Assembly: GCF_029867415.1 (NCBI RefSeq)
Contig: NC_081186.1
Span: 18,112,930-18,176,929 of the forward strand
Reading direction: 5' to 3'
DNA: 64,000 bases
Origin: Vicia villosa
Taxonomy: Eukaryota; Streptophyta; Magnoliopsida; Fabales; Fabaceae
This document shows, one piece after another, positions 10,831 through 20,677 of this stretch. A program made the position numbers and the translations under genes. How positions within the stretch are numbered: the stretch's first letter is position 1; each line of letters opens with the position of its first letter. Under the pieces are notes generated by a model that saw only the letters and a program-made list of their open reading frames with translations, ran no database searches and was not told where the DNA came from.

Positions 10831-11878
10831 TGTACCAATGACGGTGAAGAGCAATCAATAATACTTTCTTCAATGATTTTAGGATGCAAACACAAATGCA
10901 TAATCTCAATATTCATCGCCCAGCAACCAAAAATTCAATCCATGACCAAATGGAAAGAAGCTGTCAAAAAGACTGGACTAAGTGAGGGAGGAACTCACTA
11001 GTCTTCTGTTCGCAGACATCTGAACAGAATAACTGAAACATATTATCCACCTAGAAACAAATTCAGTGGGGATTTCCAAGGAAAGTGAGCTTTTTCTGCT
11101 TAAGACATTCTAAATGAAAGAGCGATCTGTTTGACAGTAGATTTCATGATAGCAAATGTGAATGTATGACTGTTTTTGATGCATGTTAATGATGCATATG
11201 CTGCCAAAACTTAACACAAGAATTAACTCAAGAGCTGGAGTACGAAAATAACATAATCAAGCATGTCTCAAGCTAAACACCAGAGCAGAGACTGCTATAA
11301 CAATCTTTTGATGGCTTCAGAATAAATGCTACCCAACACTAGGGAACATTGGAGTTGAGAGAACAAAACAGTTGAGCTCTACACCATATTCGAACCAGGC
11401 CAAAGGTGCATTGAGTGGAACACATTCTTCTTCTTTTGCACATGAATATATCAACATATCCATTCCTTGTTAATGCACTCATGAATCAAAGTAAAACTTC
11501 CTTTTATATATTTCAAAAAAGGATTTTGTTGAGATCAATTTTCTTTTTGTTTCAAAAATTACTATCAAAAATAAATGACATTTTGAGAGATATGAAAGAA
11601 ATAAGATTGCCAATAAAGGGTAAAGGCTCAAACTTTTTTTTAATAGAATGGTAGCCTGCAAAAGGCAAGACTCCATGGATTATTACAAAGTTTGGAAAGT
11701 GGTAATTTTGTGGAAAAGGTACATTGAAATGTAATGACCCCGTCCTTTCTCTCAACTTCGAATTCCTAAGCAAAGGCTTCTGTTGAAATGTGTTGAACTT
11801 CTTTATGATAAACAGATTACTGCTGATGATCAAGTCTTGTCTGATGTAGTTACTTGCCATGAATCCCTAACTTTTTCC

Positions 11879-12021
11879 TGGACCGCCCTTTCGGGTTTTC
11901 AATCCACCGGGTATTTTATTCTGTTTATGTCTCTAATTTTTGCCTGGACCGCCCTTTCGGGTTTTCAATCCACCGAGACGCTCTTTTTTGCCTAAGCCGC
12001 CCTTTCGGGTTTTCAACTTAG
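11879..12021 (-). other. Triple GNRA-type hairpin array after pol of B
   Basis: Three hairpins lie at 11879-11906, 11945-11972 and 11992-12021. On the sense strand each has an outer stem, an AAAA bulge on the 5' side, and a CCC-GAAA-GGG tip; GAAA is a GNRA tetraloop. Outer stems are UGGAUUG/CGGUCCA (first two) and CUAAGUUG/CGGCUUAG (third). Both include two U-G pairs that would be C-A mismatches on the other strand. The array ends 20 bases after the pol stop and has a counterpart in D with different stems. Confidence 0.7.
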
Positions 12022-12041
12022 CGAGCTATTCTTTTATTATT

Positions 12042-13513
12042 TTAGGCGAAGTATTTCTTGACTACATCAGCATTCACGGGACGTGGGAACTCTTCTCCAT
12101 CCATAGTTGCAAGAATTAATGTACCGCCAGAGAAGGCTTTCTTAACAACATATGGTCCTTCAAAATTAGGAGTCCACTTGCCCCTTGAATCAGAGGTGAA
12201 AGACAAGATCCTTTTGAGCACGAGGTCGCCTTCTCTGAATACACGAGGTCGAACCTTCTTATCAAAAGCTTTCTTCATTCTTTTCTGGTACAACTGACCA
12301 TGGCATAAAGCCGTCATTCTCTTTTCTTCTATCAAATTCAATTGATCAAACCTGCTCTGACACCACTCAGCCTCAGATAATTTGGTTTCCATTAAAACTC
12401 TCAGTGATGGAATCTCAACCTCAATGGGGAGCACTGCTTCCATACCGTAAACCAATGAAAAGGGGGTTGCCCCGGTTGAAGTACAAACAGATGTACGGTA
12501 CCCATGCAAAGCAAATGGGAGCATCTCATGCCAGTCCTTGTACGTAACAACCATCTTTTGCACAATCTTCTTAATATTCTTATTTGCTGCTTCGACAGCT
12601 CCATTCATCTTGGGCCTATAAGGCGAAGAGTTGTGATGTTCAATTTTGAAACTTTCACACAGTTCTCTCATCATGCTGTTGCTCAGATTCGAGCCATTAT
12701 CAGTAAAGATCTTGCTCGGTACACCATATCTGCAGATGATGTTGTTCTTGATAAATCTGACCACAACTTGCTTTGTCACATTAGCATATGAAGCAGCTTC
12801 TACCCACTTGGTAAAGTAATCGATTGCTACCAGGATGAATCGATGTCCGTTTGAAGCCTTGGGTTCAATCATGCCAATCATATCGATACCCCATATAGAG
12901 AAAGGCCATGGAGAAGAAATAACATTGAGAAGTGTCGGAGGCACATGAATCTTGTCAGCATACACTTGACACTTGTGACACTTCTTTACAAACTTGTAGC
13001 AATCAGATTCCATTGTCAGCCAATAGTAACCTGCTCTAAGCATCTTTTTAGCCATCGAATGTCCATTGGCATGAGTACCAAAAGAACCTTCATGGATTTC
13101 ATGCATCAACATGTCTGCTTCGTGTCTATCCACGCATCTGAGCAAAACCATGTCATAATTCCTTTTATACAAAACATCAGCATTGATGAAGAAACTGCCA
13201 GTCAATCTCCTCAAAGTTTTCTTATCCTTATTCGATGCCCCAAGTGGGTACTCTTGAGTCTGAAGGAAGTGCTTAATATCGAAATACCAAGGCTTTTCAT
13301 CTGTTGATTCCTCAACTGCAAATACATGAGCAGGTCTATCAAGACGCCTGATTGTAATCTGAGGTTCCTCATTATGGAAGTTCACTTTGTACATGGAGGA
13401 CAATGTGGCTAATGCATCAGCCATTTGATTCTCATCTCGAGGGATGTGGTGGAATTCCACTTTGTTGAAGAATGTCAACAGCCTTCTGGCGTAATCTTTG
13501 TAAGGGATCAAGC
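12042..13513 (-). pseudogene. Element B pol, 3' part: end of second RNase H, integrase
   Basis: This is the C-terminal part of the B polyprotein, colinear with 38627-40622 and separated from it by D at the duplicated CAAGC. It opens in the tail of the second RNase H (HHIPRDENQMADAL). The integrase follows with a zinc-binding HHCC set (HEIHEGSFGTH ... KKCHKC), a catalytic core with D in WGIDMIG, D in FTDNGSNL and E in NGAVEAANK, and a basic C-terminal domain ending KKYFA. The integrase would join element cDNA to chromosomes in the nucleus. This segment itself has no stop or frameshift, but it has no start and cannot be made from the broken element. It is about 85% similar to D by eye. Confidence 0.93.
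13509..13513. repeat. Target-site duplication of element D (left copy)
   Basis: CAAGC precedes the LTR and recurs at 38627-38631. Joining the flanks gives continuous pol codons matching the homologous D pol. Confidence 0.95.
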
Positions 13514-13802
13514 TGTGGTGGTCGTTTTCTTTTACCTCCCCGTTTCACTTGGGAGGACGGCACGCTAAACCCTTCACGCGAAATTTGGAAGGAGAATGCG
13601 CCCGTGGTGGGATGAATTTTATTTCAGTTCTTCCTACGATATCACACGAACTTTCTTATTTGTCCTACGAGTAGGAAAGGGGAAAAAAGATCTCAACTAA
13701 ACCCTAGGAGTTTGCTAAGTGTGGGGATTTACACCTAGACTAGAAATTCTGGAGTCCGGGAGGTCGGTTATACATAGGGAAGTGTTTAAACACCCTACAT
13801 AT

Positions 13803-13818
13803 CTGTAGTACTCTACAG
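13803..13818 (-). other. U5 hairpin of element D (TACT loop)
   Basis: CTGTAG, TACT and CTACAG form a perfect 6-bp stem beside CACCCTACATAT, 289 bp from the LTR end. The second copy is at 32825-32840. Compared with C (CCGTAG/CTACGG) the second pair changes from C-G to T-A on both arms. Confidence 0.7.
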
Positions 13819-14055
13819 GAACCTTCTCTGTGTCATTGTGTTTGTGTTTGCTGCTAATGATTGGGAAAGTTTCTCCTTTGTGTTAGGAGAGAGAATTGAA
13901 TTGATTAAAGAAAGACAGACAGACAGACTGACTATTTTTGGTATTTTATTAGCTCGCTGAGATTCCTTGTGAATCTCATGCCTACATATCCCTAGTGGAA
14001 GTCAGAGCTTAATGTAGTTCGGGGAACTAACTAGGGAAATTACTTGTTTTTGGTG

Positions 14056-15405
14056 CCTTGCTTGAAGCTCAAGGTTGAAGCTTGGAATTAAATCTCTGTT
14101 TACAGTAAAGAGACATGAAATCATCTCTACAGAGAGGTATTTGTACTATTCTACCACAAACATTTAAAGGAGTGACAGAATAACTGGATTCATTTCATTC
14201 AAGAGGGGAGTCTACTTGGTTGATCAAGTATGACAGCCATCGTGCCTCTAAAATGAAAGAAAGATGCTCATCCAAATTAGGGAAAGTGTACAAGTCTGGG
14301 GATGTGCCAGAGCATGTCTTTCAGAGTCCTAAATGGGAGACTTTGATTGAAATTGAAATTGAAATGTTTGTTTGTTTGAATGTAGTAGAGTAGTAAAAAT
14401 ATCTCTCTATAGAGATAAGCTATGTCTATCTACTGTGTAAAAGATTTGACTTTAGCTGGCTTGTATGAGGCCCAAGCTTGAGGCTTTTTGATTGACTTAT
14501 TAATTATTATTGACTCTGGGAGATGACTCCATTGGGGAGTAATTACAGGGTATTTTTGTGTTCTGTACAAAGCCCAGAATTGAGGCTGACTCTACTTAAG
14601 GAGACTCTATTTGTGTGCCTTGTACAAAGCCCAAGGTTGTGGCTAACTGTTGAGGATAATTGAATGACTCTATTTTATGTGCCTTGTACAAAGCCCAAGG
14701 TTGTGGCTAACTCTAGCTAGGGAAAACATTATTTTCTGCCTTGTACAAAGCCCAAGGTTGTGGCGGACTCTTAAATGAATTAAATATGGATGACTATATG
14801 GGGAAAGATCCTAAGTGTTAGGAATCTCTGACACATGAAAGATATGGTTTATCTGCCTTGTACAAAGCCCAAGGTTGTGGCTACTGAGTGATGAAGGACT
14901 CACTGGGGAGACTCTATTATCTGCCTTGTACAATGCCCAAGGTTGAGGCTGACTCTTGACAGGGGAGTTTTATTGTTTGGGTGCCTTGTATGAAGCCCAA
15001 GGTTGAGGCTAACTGTTTTTGTTGGTTTTGACTCTACTGAAGAGGTTTTATTTATTAAAAGACTGTTTTTCTTTGGAAGCTAACCCTTTCCAGGGATTTT
15101 GGCTCAGCTGGTGAATTTGTCTGTTAAAAGACTGACTTTATCATGTTTTTTTGGAGGCTGACCCTTTCCAGGGGTTCTGACTCTTTTGGGGAAATTATCT
15201 CCTAAGAGAAATGAAATTATTTATTAATTATTTTGGAGGCTAACCCTTTCCAGGGGTTTTGACATTTTTAGACAAATGTTGGAGGCTAACCCTTTCCAGG
15301 GGTTTTGACAAAGTGATTGATTTGGGTAGCACTCCATTAATTATTAAGGGATGAAGGGACTGGCAGAAAGATTATCTAGTGAGGCTTCTTGTTTAAAGCC
15401 CAAGA
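14056..15405 (-). repeat. TACAAAGCC-loop hairpin array in LTR D
   Basis: Ten units have a 5-bp stem, a 9-base loop and the matching arm, starting at 14056, 14459, 14561, 14618, 14682, 14739, 14856, 14924, 14984 and 15387. Seven have CCTTG/CAAGG. The others are GCTTG/CAAGC (14459), TTCTG/CAGAA (14561) and TCTTG/CAAGA (15387). The loop is TACAAAGCC or a close variant, usually followed by a GGTTGTGGCT-like tail. Spacing is irregular at 57-117 bp in the core. The copy in the other LTR is at 33078-34427, and LTR C has the same family. It is in the transcribed R/U5. Confidence 0.75.
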
Positions 15406-15807
15406 TGAAGGCTGACTCAATGCTGAGGATGACCAAACATGGATCCTAGACTCTGCTAAGGAAGATTGATGAAGATAAGGGTGACAGAGACTGTCCATGT
15501 CTCTCATTCCAAAAATGTACTCAATGTGCAATTGAGACAAACTTAGCTTGTTTAAAGTCTGGTTTAAATTGGAAGAAACTCACCAGGGTAGGCTAAAAGG
15601 TGACTAAAGACCTGTTCCTATGTTTATAAGAAACCTGATGGGTCCTTGTATACAAGCTCAAGAGGAAGCTGGAAATGCTTTTAAGAAGCCTGTGGGTCCT
15701 TGTACAAAGCCCAAGAGGAGGCTAATCGAGGGTCATCGAGGGTCCTTGTTATAGCACAAGAGAAAGCTATGTAGTTTTGAACTTATTTTGGCTCTAAGCA
15801 AATGGGT

Positions 15808-16294
15808 AAGAGGTTTCACCGGGAATAATTCCTCTTTGGGTGGATGTGTCCTATTTATTTGGATTCTAAGGTTTTTGCCAAGATGTTTCACCGGGAATAA
15901 TTCATCTTGGGGGTTTGAACTACAGATCTCTAATTAGGAAAGAGCCTTCACCGGGAAGACATTCTCAATCCTAGGCCATATTCCTAATATATATATATAG
16001 TTTAACTGTCCTAAGGTTTATACTCACACGTAGTTCTAAACTAATATATGCACAGTTTATATTTGACAGTAATTTAAATAAAGACTGTAAACGGAAAGCT
16101 TGTAAAGCCTAACCTGGATGGAGTGGAGGCCATTGAAGAAGTATGTACAGAGCCTCAACAGTATTTTTGTTGTTTTGTTGATAACAGTTGAATATATATA
16201 ATAAACAGTTAATGGTTTTTGAAAACAGAAGAAGTGAAGATGGACAAAGGTCACATAGGTATCTGAAGAGTTTCACCGGGAATAATGCCCTTCA
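15808..16294 (-). repeat. CACCGGGAATAA-loop hairpins in LTR D
   Basis: AAGAGG/CCTCTT (15808-15836) and CAAGATG/CATCTTG (15879-15909) enclose the identical 17-base loop TTTCACCGGGAATAATT. A third, TGAAG/CTTCA (16264-16294), encloses the same core. A weaker relative CCTTCACCGGGAAGACAT occurs near 15947 and in the leader at 32240. The copy in the other LTR is at 34830-35316. Confidence 0.7.
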
Positions 16295-16869
16295 AATACC
16301 AGAAGAATGTTTTGAAAACAGAAAGAAGATTTTGAAAATACAGTTTTGAAAAACAAGCTAAGAAGAGAAGATGTTTGGGACTTACACTCTATTAGAGGCC
16401 CAGTACTTTACAGTACTGGTTATGAGAGCAATTTGAAAATGATTTTGAATGATACAAGGTTTTGTTGTTTGAAAACCTTAATCATTTTATTTAATCAGAG
16501 ATTGAAAATAGTTTTAAGAATTGACAAAAGTCAACTTAATTAAAGTAAAAATAAAGATTTTACTTAATTAAGACCTAATCAATTAGGGTTTTATCATAAA
16601 ATGATTCACAAAGTAATTGAGTTAAAACAAAGTGAATATATGTATTTAAAACATTTTAATATAACACTTAAATCATACTATTTTAAACCTAATAAAAATA
16701 TATGAAATAAATAATATTTTTATGATTTTTTTGATTATTCATAAAATAGATATATTAAATGACAAGTGTGTGAAAAATGAAGTGAAAATGATTTATTTTG
16801 ATAGGTTAAATAATTTGTTAAAGTTGTGAAGGAGTTAAATGGGAAAAGTGGTAAAAAAATATGGTTTTG

Positions 16870-16937
16870 TCACCAACCAGGTTTGAACCCACGCCCTTTG
16901 TATTACCAGCCCAAAACAACACCACTGAGCCAACGCG
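16870..16937 (-). other. tRNA-like module 1 in LTR D
   Basis: On the minus strand a box-A-like TGGCTCAGTGG (plus 16922-16932) is followed about 35 bases later by a box-B-like GGTTCAAACC (plus 16880-16889). That spacing is typical of RNA polymerase III tRNA promoters. It does not fold as a complete tRNA by eye, so I call it tRNA-like and not a tRNA gene. The same module is at 35894-35961 in the other LTR. Confidence 0.5.
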
Positions 16938-17022
16938 CGCTTGGTGTCATATGCATGGTTCCATTGCAATTCATATATTACTCAAATGCATAGAAGTAAA
17001 AAAGAAATAAAATCAAAAGGTC

Positions 17023-17098
17023 TGGGGCGAGGGGGATTCGAACCCCAGACCTTGGGCACGCGCAACACACAAACACTCTCTACCACTGGGCTATCCCG
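17023..17098 (-). other. tRNA-like module 2 in LTR D
   Basis: The minus strand has TAGCCCAGTGGTAGAG (a good box A and D-arm) and, 40 bases later, a perfect box B GGTTCGAATCC inside a stem CTGGGGTTCGAATCCCCC that resembles a T-arm. The acceptor arms and anticodon region are not convincing, so a functional tRNA is unlikely. A tRNA-derived pol III promoter is plausible. The copy in the other LTR is at 36047-36122. Confidence 0.6.
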
Positions 17099-18042
17099 TT
17101 TTAGTCGTTAATGAAACAGGTATCAATCAAAATAAAATAAACTTAGACCTGAGTTTGAAAATTGCGCGCCACCACCATCTTCGTCTTCAACCTCAAGCTC
17201 CATGAATTTGAATTTCTAAACTCACTCGTTTCTCAACCATTTGCCACGATGTAAACATGAAACTTGCTCTAAATTCACTCACGATTCTAAATATGTAACT
17301 AACGTGAACTAATATTAACTACATCTAACTAATTCACCAGAAATCGTGAAGAACCCTAAAATTTCAAAATTAAATTAAATGACTATACTGAAAGATAAAT
17401 GGATGATGATAGAGGGTTTTCAATCCTCTGATGATGCTGAACAAGATAGAATCGAGCTATTTCACAAAGAGTACTTAAATTAGAGAGGTGAAGTTCAGAA
17501 ACTTACCTCTGAAAATGGAGGTCGTGAGGATGATTGAGGGCACCTGGGCTTGAATGAATGATCTCAATAGCTTCCCTGAGACTCAATGATGCTAACTGGA
17601 TGCTTATTGTAGCCTGAATCCTTCTGAATTGTTCTATGGACCTCCCTCGATTTCAGCTTCAAGTGAACATGGAGGTTGTTGAATTTGGAGTTACAGATGA
17701 GCTGCAGCCATCTGGTTAGCTTCACTATGACCTGAGGAGTGTGTCTGGATGATTGGCTTGCCTTGAAACCTTCTGAATCACTCCATGGACCTCCAACTGC
17801 AGATGCTCCAAAGTGAGAGCAACAATGGTGTTCCTCCACCTACAGAAGTGATCCAGGTGCTTGGATCACCTCAAATGACCTCCCTTGAGATGTTAGAATG
17901 CTCACTTCCCAAAGATAAGCTCTGGTTTGAAGAAATCGATTCTTCTTGCCAAAGAACTTTGAAAAACAATGAACAAGAGAAGAGAAAGAGAAAGCAAGTA
18001 ATATGGTTGCTTTGGTGTCTTTTTGAATGAGGAATGCATTTG

Positions 18043-18050
18043 TATTTATA
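18043..18050 (-). promoter_or_regulatory. TATA box of LTR D (3' copy)
   Basis: The sense strand reads GCCTATAAATAC, a consensus plant TATA box. The transcript start is expected near 18015. The driving copy is at 37067-37074 in the 5' LTR. Confidence 0.65.
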
Positions 18051-18889
18051 GGCAAATGGATCAGTATAGCTGCAGAGGAGTGAGCTTCCTTAGTGAAGTT
18101 GATTTGGTTTCTTAGCCATGAAGGAAGTTTGCAAATATCTCTTATGCAATGATGGGAATTTTGATTCCATTTGATCAATCCCCTAGCCCTCGATTTTGCT
18201 TGATCTTAGGGGACAATTCTGAGCCAGAAATGAGCTCTAATTGGTTGGTGAGAAGATTCCTTGGGTGATTCATCAATTTGCCATAAATTCACAAATGTAA
18301 TCATTACATAATCACATGTTCTTGTTTTTAGAATCTTCTTCAATTCTTATGGCATGGTGAAAATGAATGCATGGCATGTTTTCAGATGTGTTATGGGTCG
18401 TGTAGCATCCATAAGAGAGGTTATTTGCACAAAATTTGCAAAGTCCAAAAGTGTCCATGACCTATAATTTCACTTCATGAGGCCAACTTTGAACAAGCAT
18501 AACTCCTAGCTCAAATTGAATTTGGAGAAGGTTGAACACAATTTGGAAAGCCCTAAACATCTACTTTAAATCATTAGTTTATGTCTTCTTCAGAATCATT
18601 TGGGAAATTTGTGAAAAATGAGCCCAAAGTTGGATGAAAACTAGGTTAAAACACTTAGAAAAATTTCTAAGTGTTTATGACCTAAACTTCAAAATTTCCA
18701 AAACCTCATAAATGGTTGATCTTTTGAAAAAAGCTCCGTTGTAAGATGTTGTTTTATTTTGCAAGATCTACAACTTTCATGTTGGAAGTTTTTTGAGTTG
18801 TGTAGGTGAAATTTTGAGTTCTCACCATGCCTTCAAAAACCCTAATTCCCGACTTTTCGCTCCTTGATGAATTTCTCTGAATTTCTTTG

Positions 18890-19165
18890 GCCAAATGACT
18901 TTGACATCCATATATTGATGATATTGATCTTTGAAAGTCATTTTTTGACCAAAAACCTTAAAAGTCAATGATGATCCTTCACAGTTGACTTTTTCCTGAC
19001 AAAGTGAATTTTTGGGCTTTTGTGTAGAAATAAGATCTTCTCCCCAAATGGATGATATAAATGGATTATATTGAGGTAGTAGAGATCCTTGAATCATGTC
19101 TTGAATTTTGGATTCATGCCCTGATCAGAAGTCAACTATCTTGGTGAATTAGGTCAAAACCCTAA
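18890..19165. promoter_or_regulatory. W-box cluster and telo-boxes in U3 of LTR D
   Basis: TTGAC/GTCAA cores are frequent (ACTTTGACATC, TTTTTGACC, AAAAGTCAATG, AGTTGACTTT, AAGTCAAC). They end in GGTCAAAACCCTAATTT with a telo-box AAACCCTAA at 19157-19165. The position is 0.85-1.1 kb upstream of the TATA box. The same block is at 37914-38189. A very similar arrangement occurs in A and E. Confidence 0.45.
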
Positions 19166-19989
19166 TTTGTCGACCATGTGAAAATAATGACTGTAGACTT
19201 TGAATTGAAGTGTGATGTCCAGTAGATCTTGTCATATGAGTTATTTGAAGATGATTGATGTCTTTGAATGGTTCCCTGGGGCTTTTTAGGGTTTCCCAAA
19301 AGTGATCCCTGATTTTAGTCCTTGATAGGCTCAAAACCCTAGTCTGGTGACCTGAGTAAACCTGTACTCAGATGACTGGATGTCTAATCAATCATAGATG
19401 AGAAAAGTGAAGTTTTTGAGCCCCATGATTGTATTAGAGACTAGTCTTTGTATTGATTGATCCTTTGCCTGAGCTTTCTTGTCTTTGAGCATCCTCGATT
19501 AGGTACCAGATGGAGAAATGACTGCTCTGGGAACTTGTCTTGACCTGATGAAAAATCCTGAAGATATGCCATCTCAGGGGGGTCAAAAATTAGGGTATGA
19601 CAGATGCCCCTATTTAAGTTTCTTTTATCCGGAGGGAGAGAGATTGAGATCTCGATCTCTCCTGCGTAAAAGAGACTTAAATATCAAAGAATGCCCGAAT
19701 TTTGGGCGCTCCTGAGATGTTGTAATTGATAAAATCTTTGCACGACTTGATCCCGTTGTCGCATTTGGCGGGGGATGAGGAGACAAACTCCTGCAGAAAT
19801 ACTTGATGTGGATTCTGGTGAATGGACGGCAATGTAGGATGTGCAATCCATCTTTTTTAACTAAGTGCTGATACTTAGAAAAAGGTAAACAACCTCTCCT
19901 CGTTTCGGATGTCCATATCTCGAAACTGGTCTCAGTTGCGTTTGGACGATATCTCAGATAAAGAGAAAATCTCCAAAGGTTTGTTTCCT

Positions 19990-20677
19990 CGTCAAACTTC
20001 TCATCAGCACTTGGAGACGAGACGCCATTTGATGGTAAATAAAGAAACTTCAAAGGTTTGTTTCCTCGTCAAACTTCTTATCAGCGCTTGGAGACGAGAC
20101 GCCATTTGATGGTAAATAAAGAAACTTCAAAGGTTTGTTTCCTCGTCAAACTTCTTATCAGCGCTTGGAGATAAGATGCCATTTGACGGCTGTAAAGAAA
20201 CTTCACCATCTTCCCTTTTGACTCGACGTCTTTGAAAGAATGTCATATGGCCTCATGATCTTTTGAGGGGCTAATGACTTTGTTTGAAGGCGGACGAACT
20301 GTTTTCGGGGTGAAAACTGCCATTCGTCAACTGATGCCTGGGGAATCAACGAACTGTTTCCCTAAGAGGAAAACTGCCATTCATCGACTCTGTGGGGAGT
20401 TAAACATCCCTGAAACAGACAAACTGTTCGAAGAAACTGCCATTTGTCGGTCTCTTGAGTATTTAGCAGACAAACTGTCTTTTCTTGGGAAAAGACTGCC
20501 ATTTGCCAATTGCTAGGGGAGCAAACTGTCTTCTACTGGGAGAGACTGCCATTTGCTGACTTTGTCATGATAGAAAGTGAGCAAACTGTCTTCTGCTGAA
20601 AGAGACTGCCATTTGCTGACTTTGTTATGATAGAAAGTGAGCAAACTGTCTTCTGATGAAAAAGACTGCCATTTGCT
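19990..20677 (-). repeat. Two-tier hairpin repeats in 3' UTR of D
   Basis: Units share the plan outer stem, CT, inner stem, loop, inner arm, TGCCA (or CGCCA), outer arm. Clear units are 19990-20034, 20067-20111 and 20144-20188 (77-bp period), then 20293-20328, 20346-20387, 20418-20448 and 20469-20507, then 20520-20557, 20580-20617 and 20640-20677 (60-bp period). Outer stems include CGTCAAA/TTTGACG, GACGAA/TTCGTC, GACAAA/TTTGTC and AGCAAA/TTTGCT. Inner stems include TCTTATC/GATAAGA, GTTTT/AAAAC and GTCTTTTC/GAAAAGAC. Weaker units continue to about 20960. Confidence 0.75.

Larger units (their letters stand above)
9945..12041 (-). other. 3' untranslated region of element B
   Basis: It lies between the pol stop (12042-12044) and the 3' LTR. 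From the LTR inward there is a putative polypurine tract (sense AAATAGGGGCATC at 9945-9957) and a loosely repeated CACTGGGGA-type stretch (10100-10320). A 126-bp tandem repeat follows at 10344-10830. At 10855-11640 I see nothing definable. A block shared with the D 3' UTR begins near 11640 and ends in three hairpins (11879-12021). A fast-changing, tandem-repeat-rich 3' UTR is a published property of Ogre elements. Confidence 0.75.
13514..19602 (-). repeat. 3' LTR of element D (6089 bp)
   Basis: TGTGGTGGTCG...GGTATGACA. In the sense direction U3 is about 19602-18015, with W-boxes and a TATA box at 18043-18050. R/U5 is then about 4.5 kb and includes two tRNA-like modules, a TA-rich tract at 15987-16001, and two hairpin arrays (15808-16294 and 14056-15405). 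GGAGGCTAACCC-type repeats lie at 15077-15300, and the terminal hairpin at 13803-13818. There is no protein-coding gene; short open frames here are duplicated in the other LTR only because the LTRs are identical. Confidence 0.95.

Noticed and set aside
10324..10854. Repetitive 176-codon open frame on the minus strand
   Set aside because: A 126-bp tandem repeat (a multiple of three) stays open by chance; three frames are open at once, which indicates repeat DNA and not a gene.
15987..16001. TATATATATATATAG tract in LTR D as the promoter TATA box
   Set aside because: It is a simple TA run about 2 kb downstream of the better TATA box (GCCTATAAATAC at 18043-18050); a secondary role is possible but unsupported.
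17023..17098. A true tRNA gene
   Set aside because: Box A, box B and T-arm are good, but no acceptor stem or anticodon arm pairs convincingly, and the module is embedded in LTR sequence.
17564..18178. Overlapping open frames on both strands in LTR D, duplicated at 36588-37202
   Set aside because: Duplicated only through the LTR pair; they overlap on opposite strands and lack family features.
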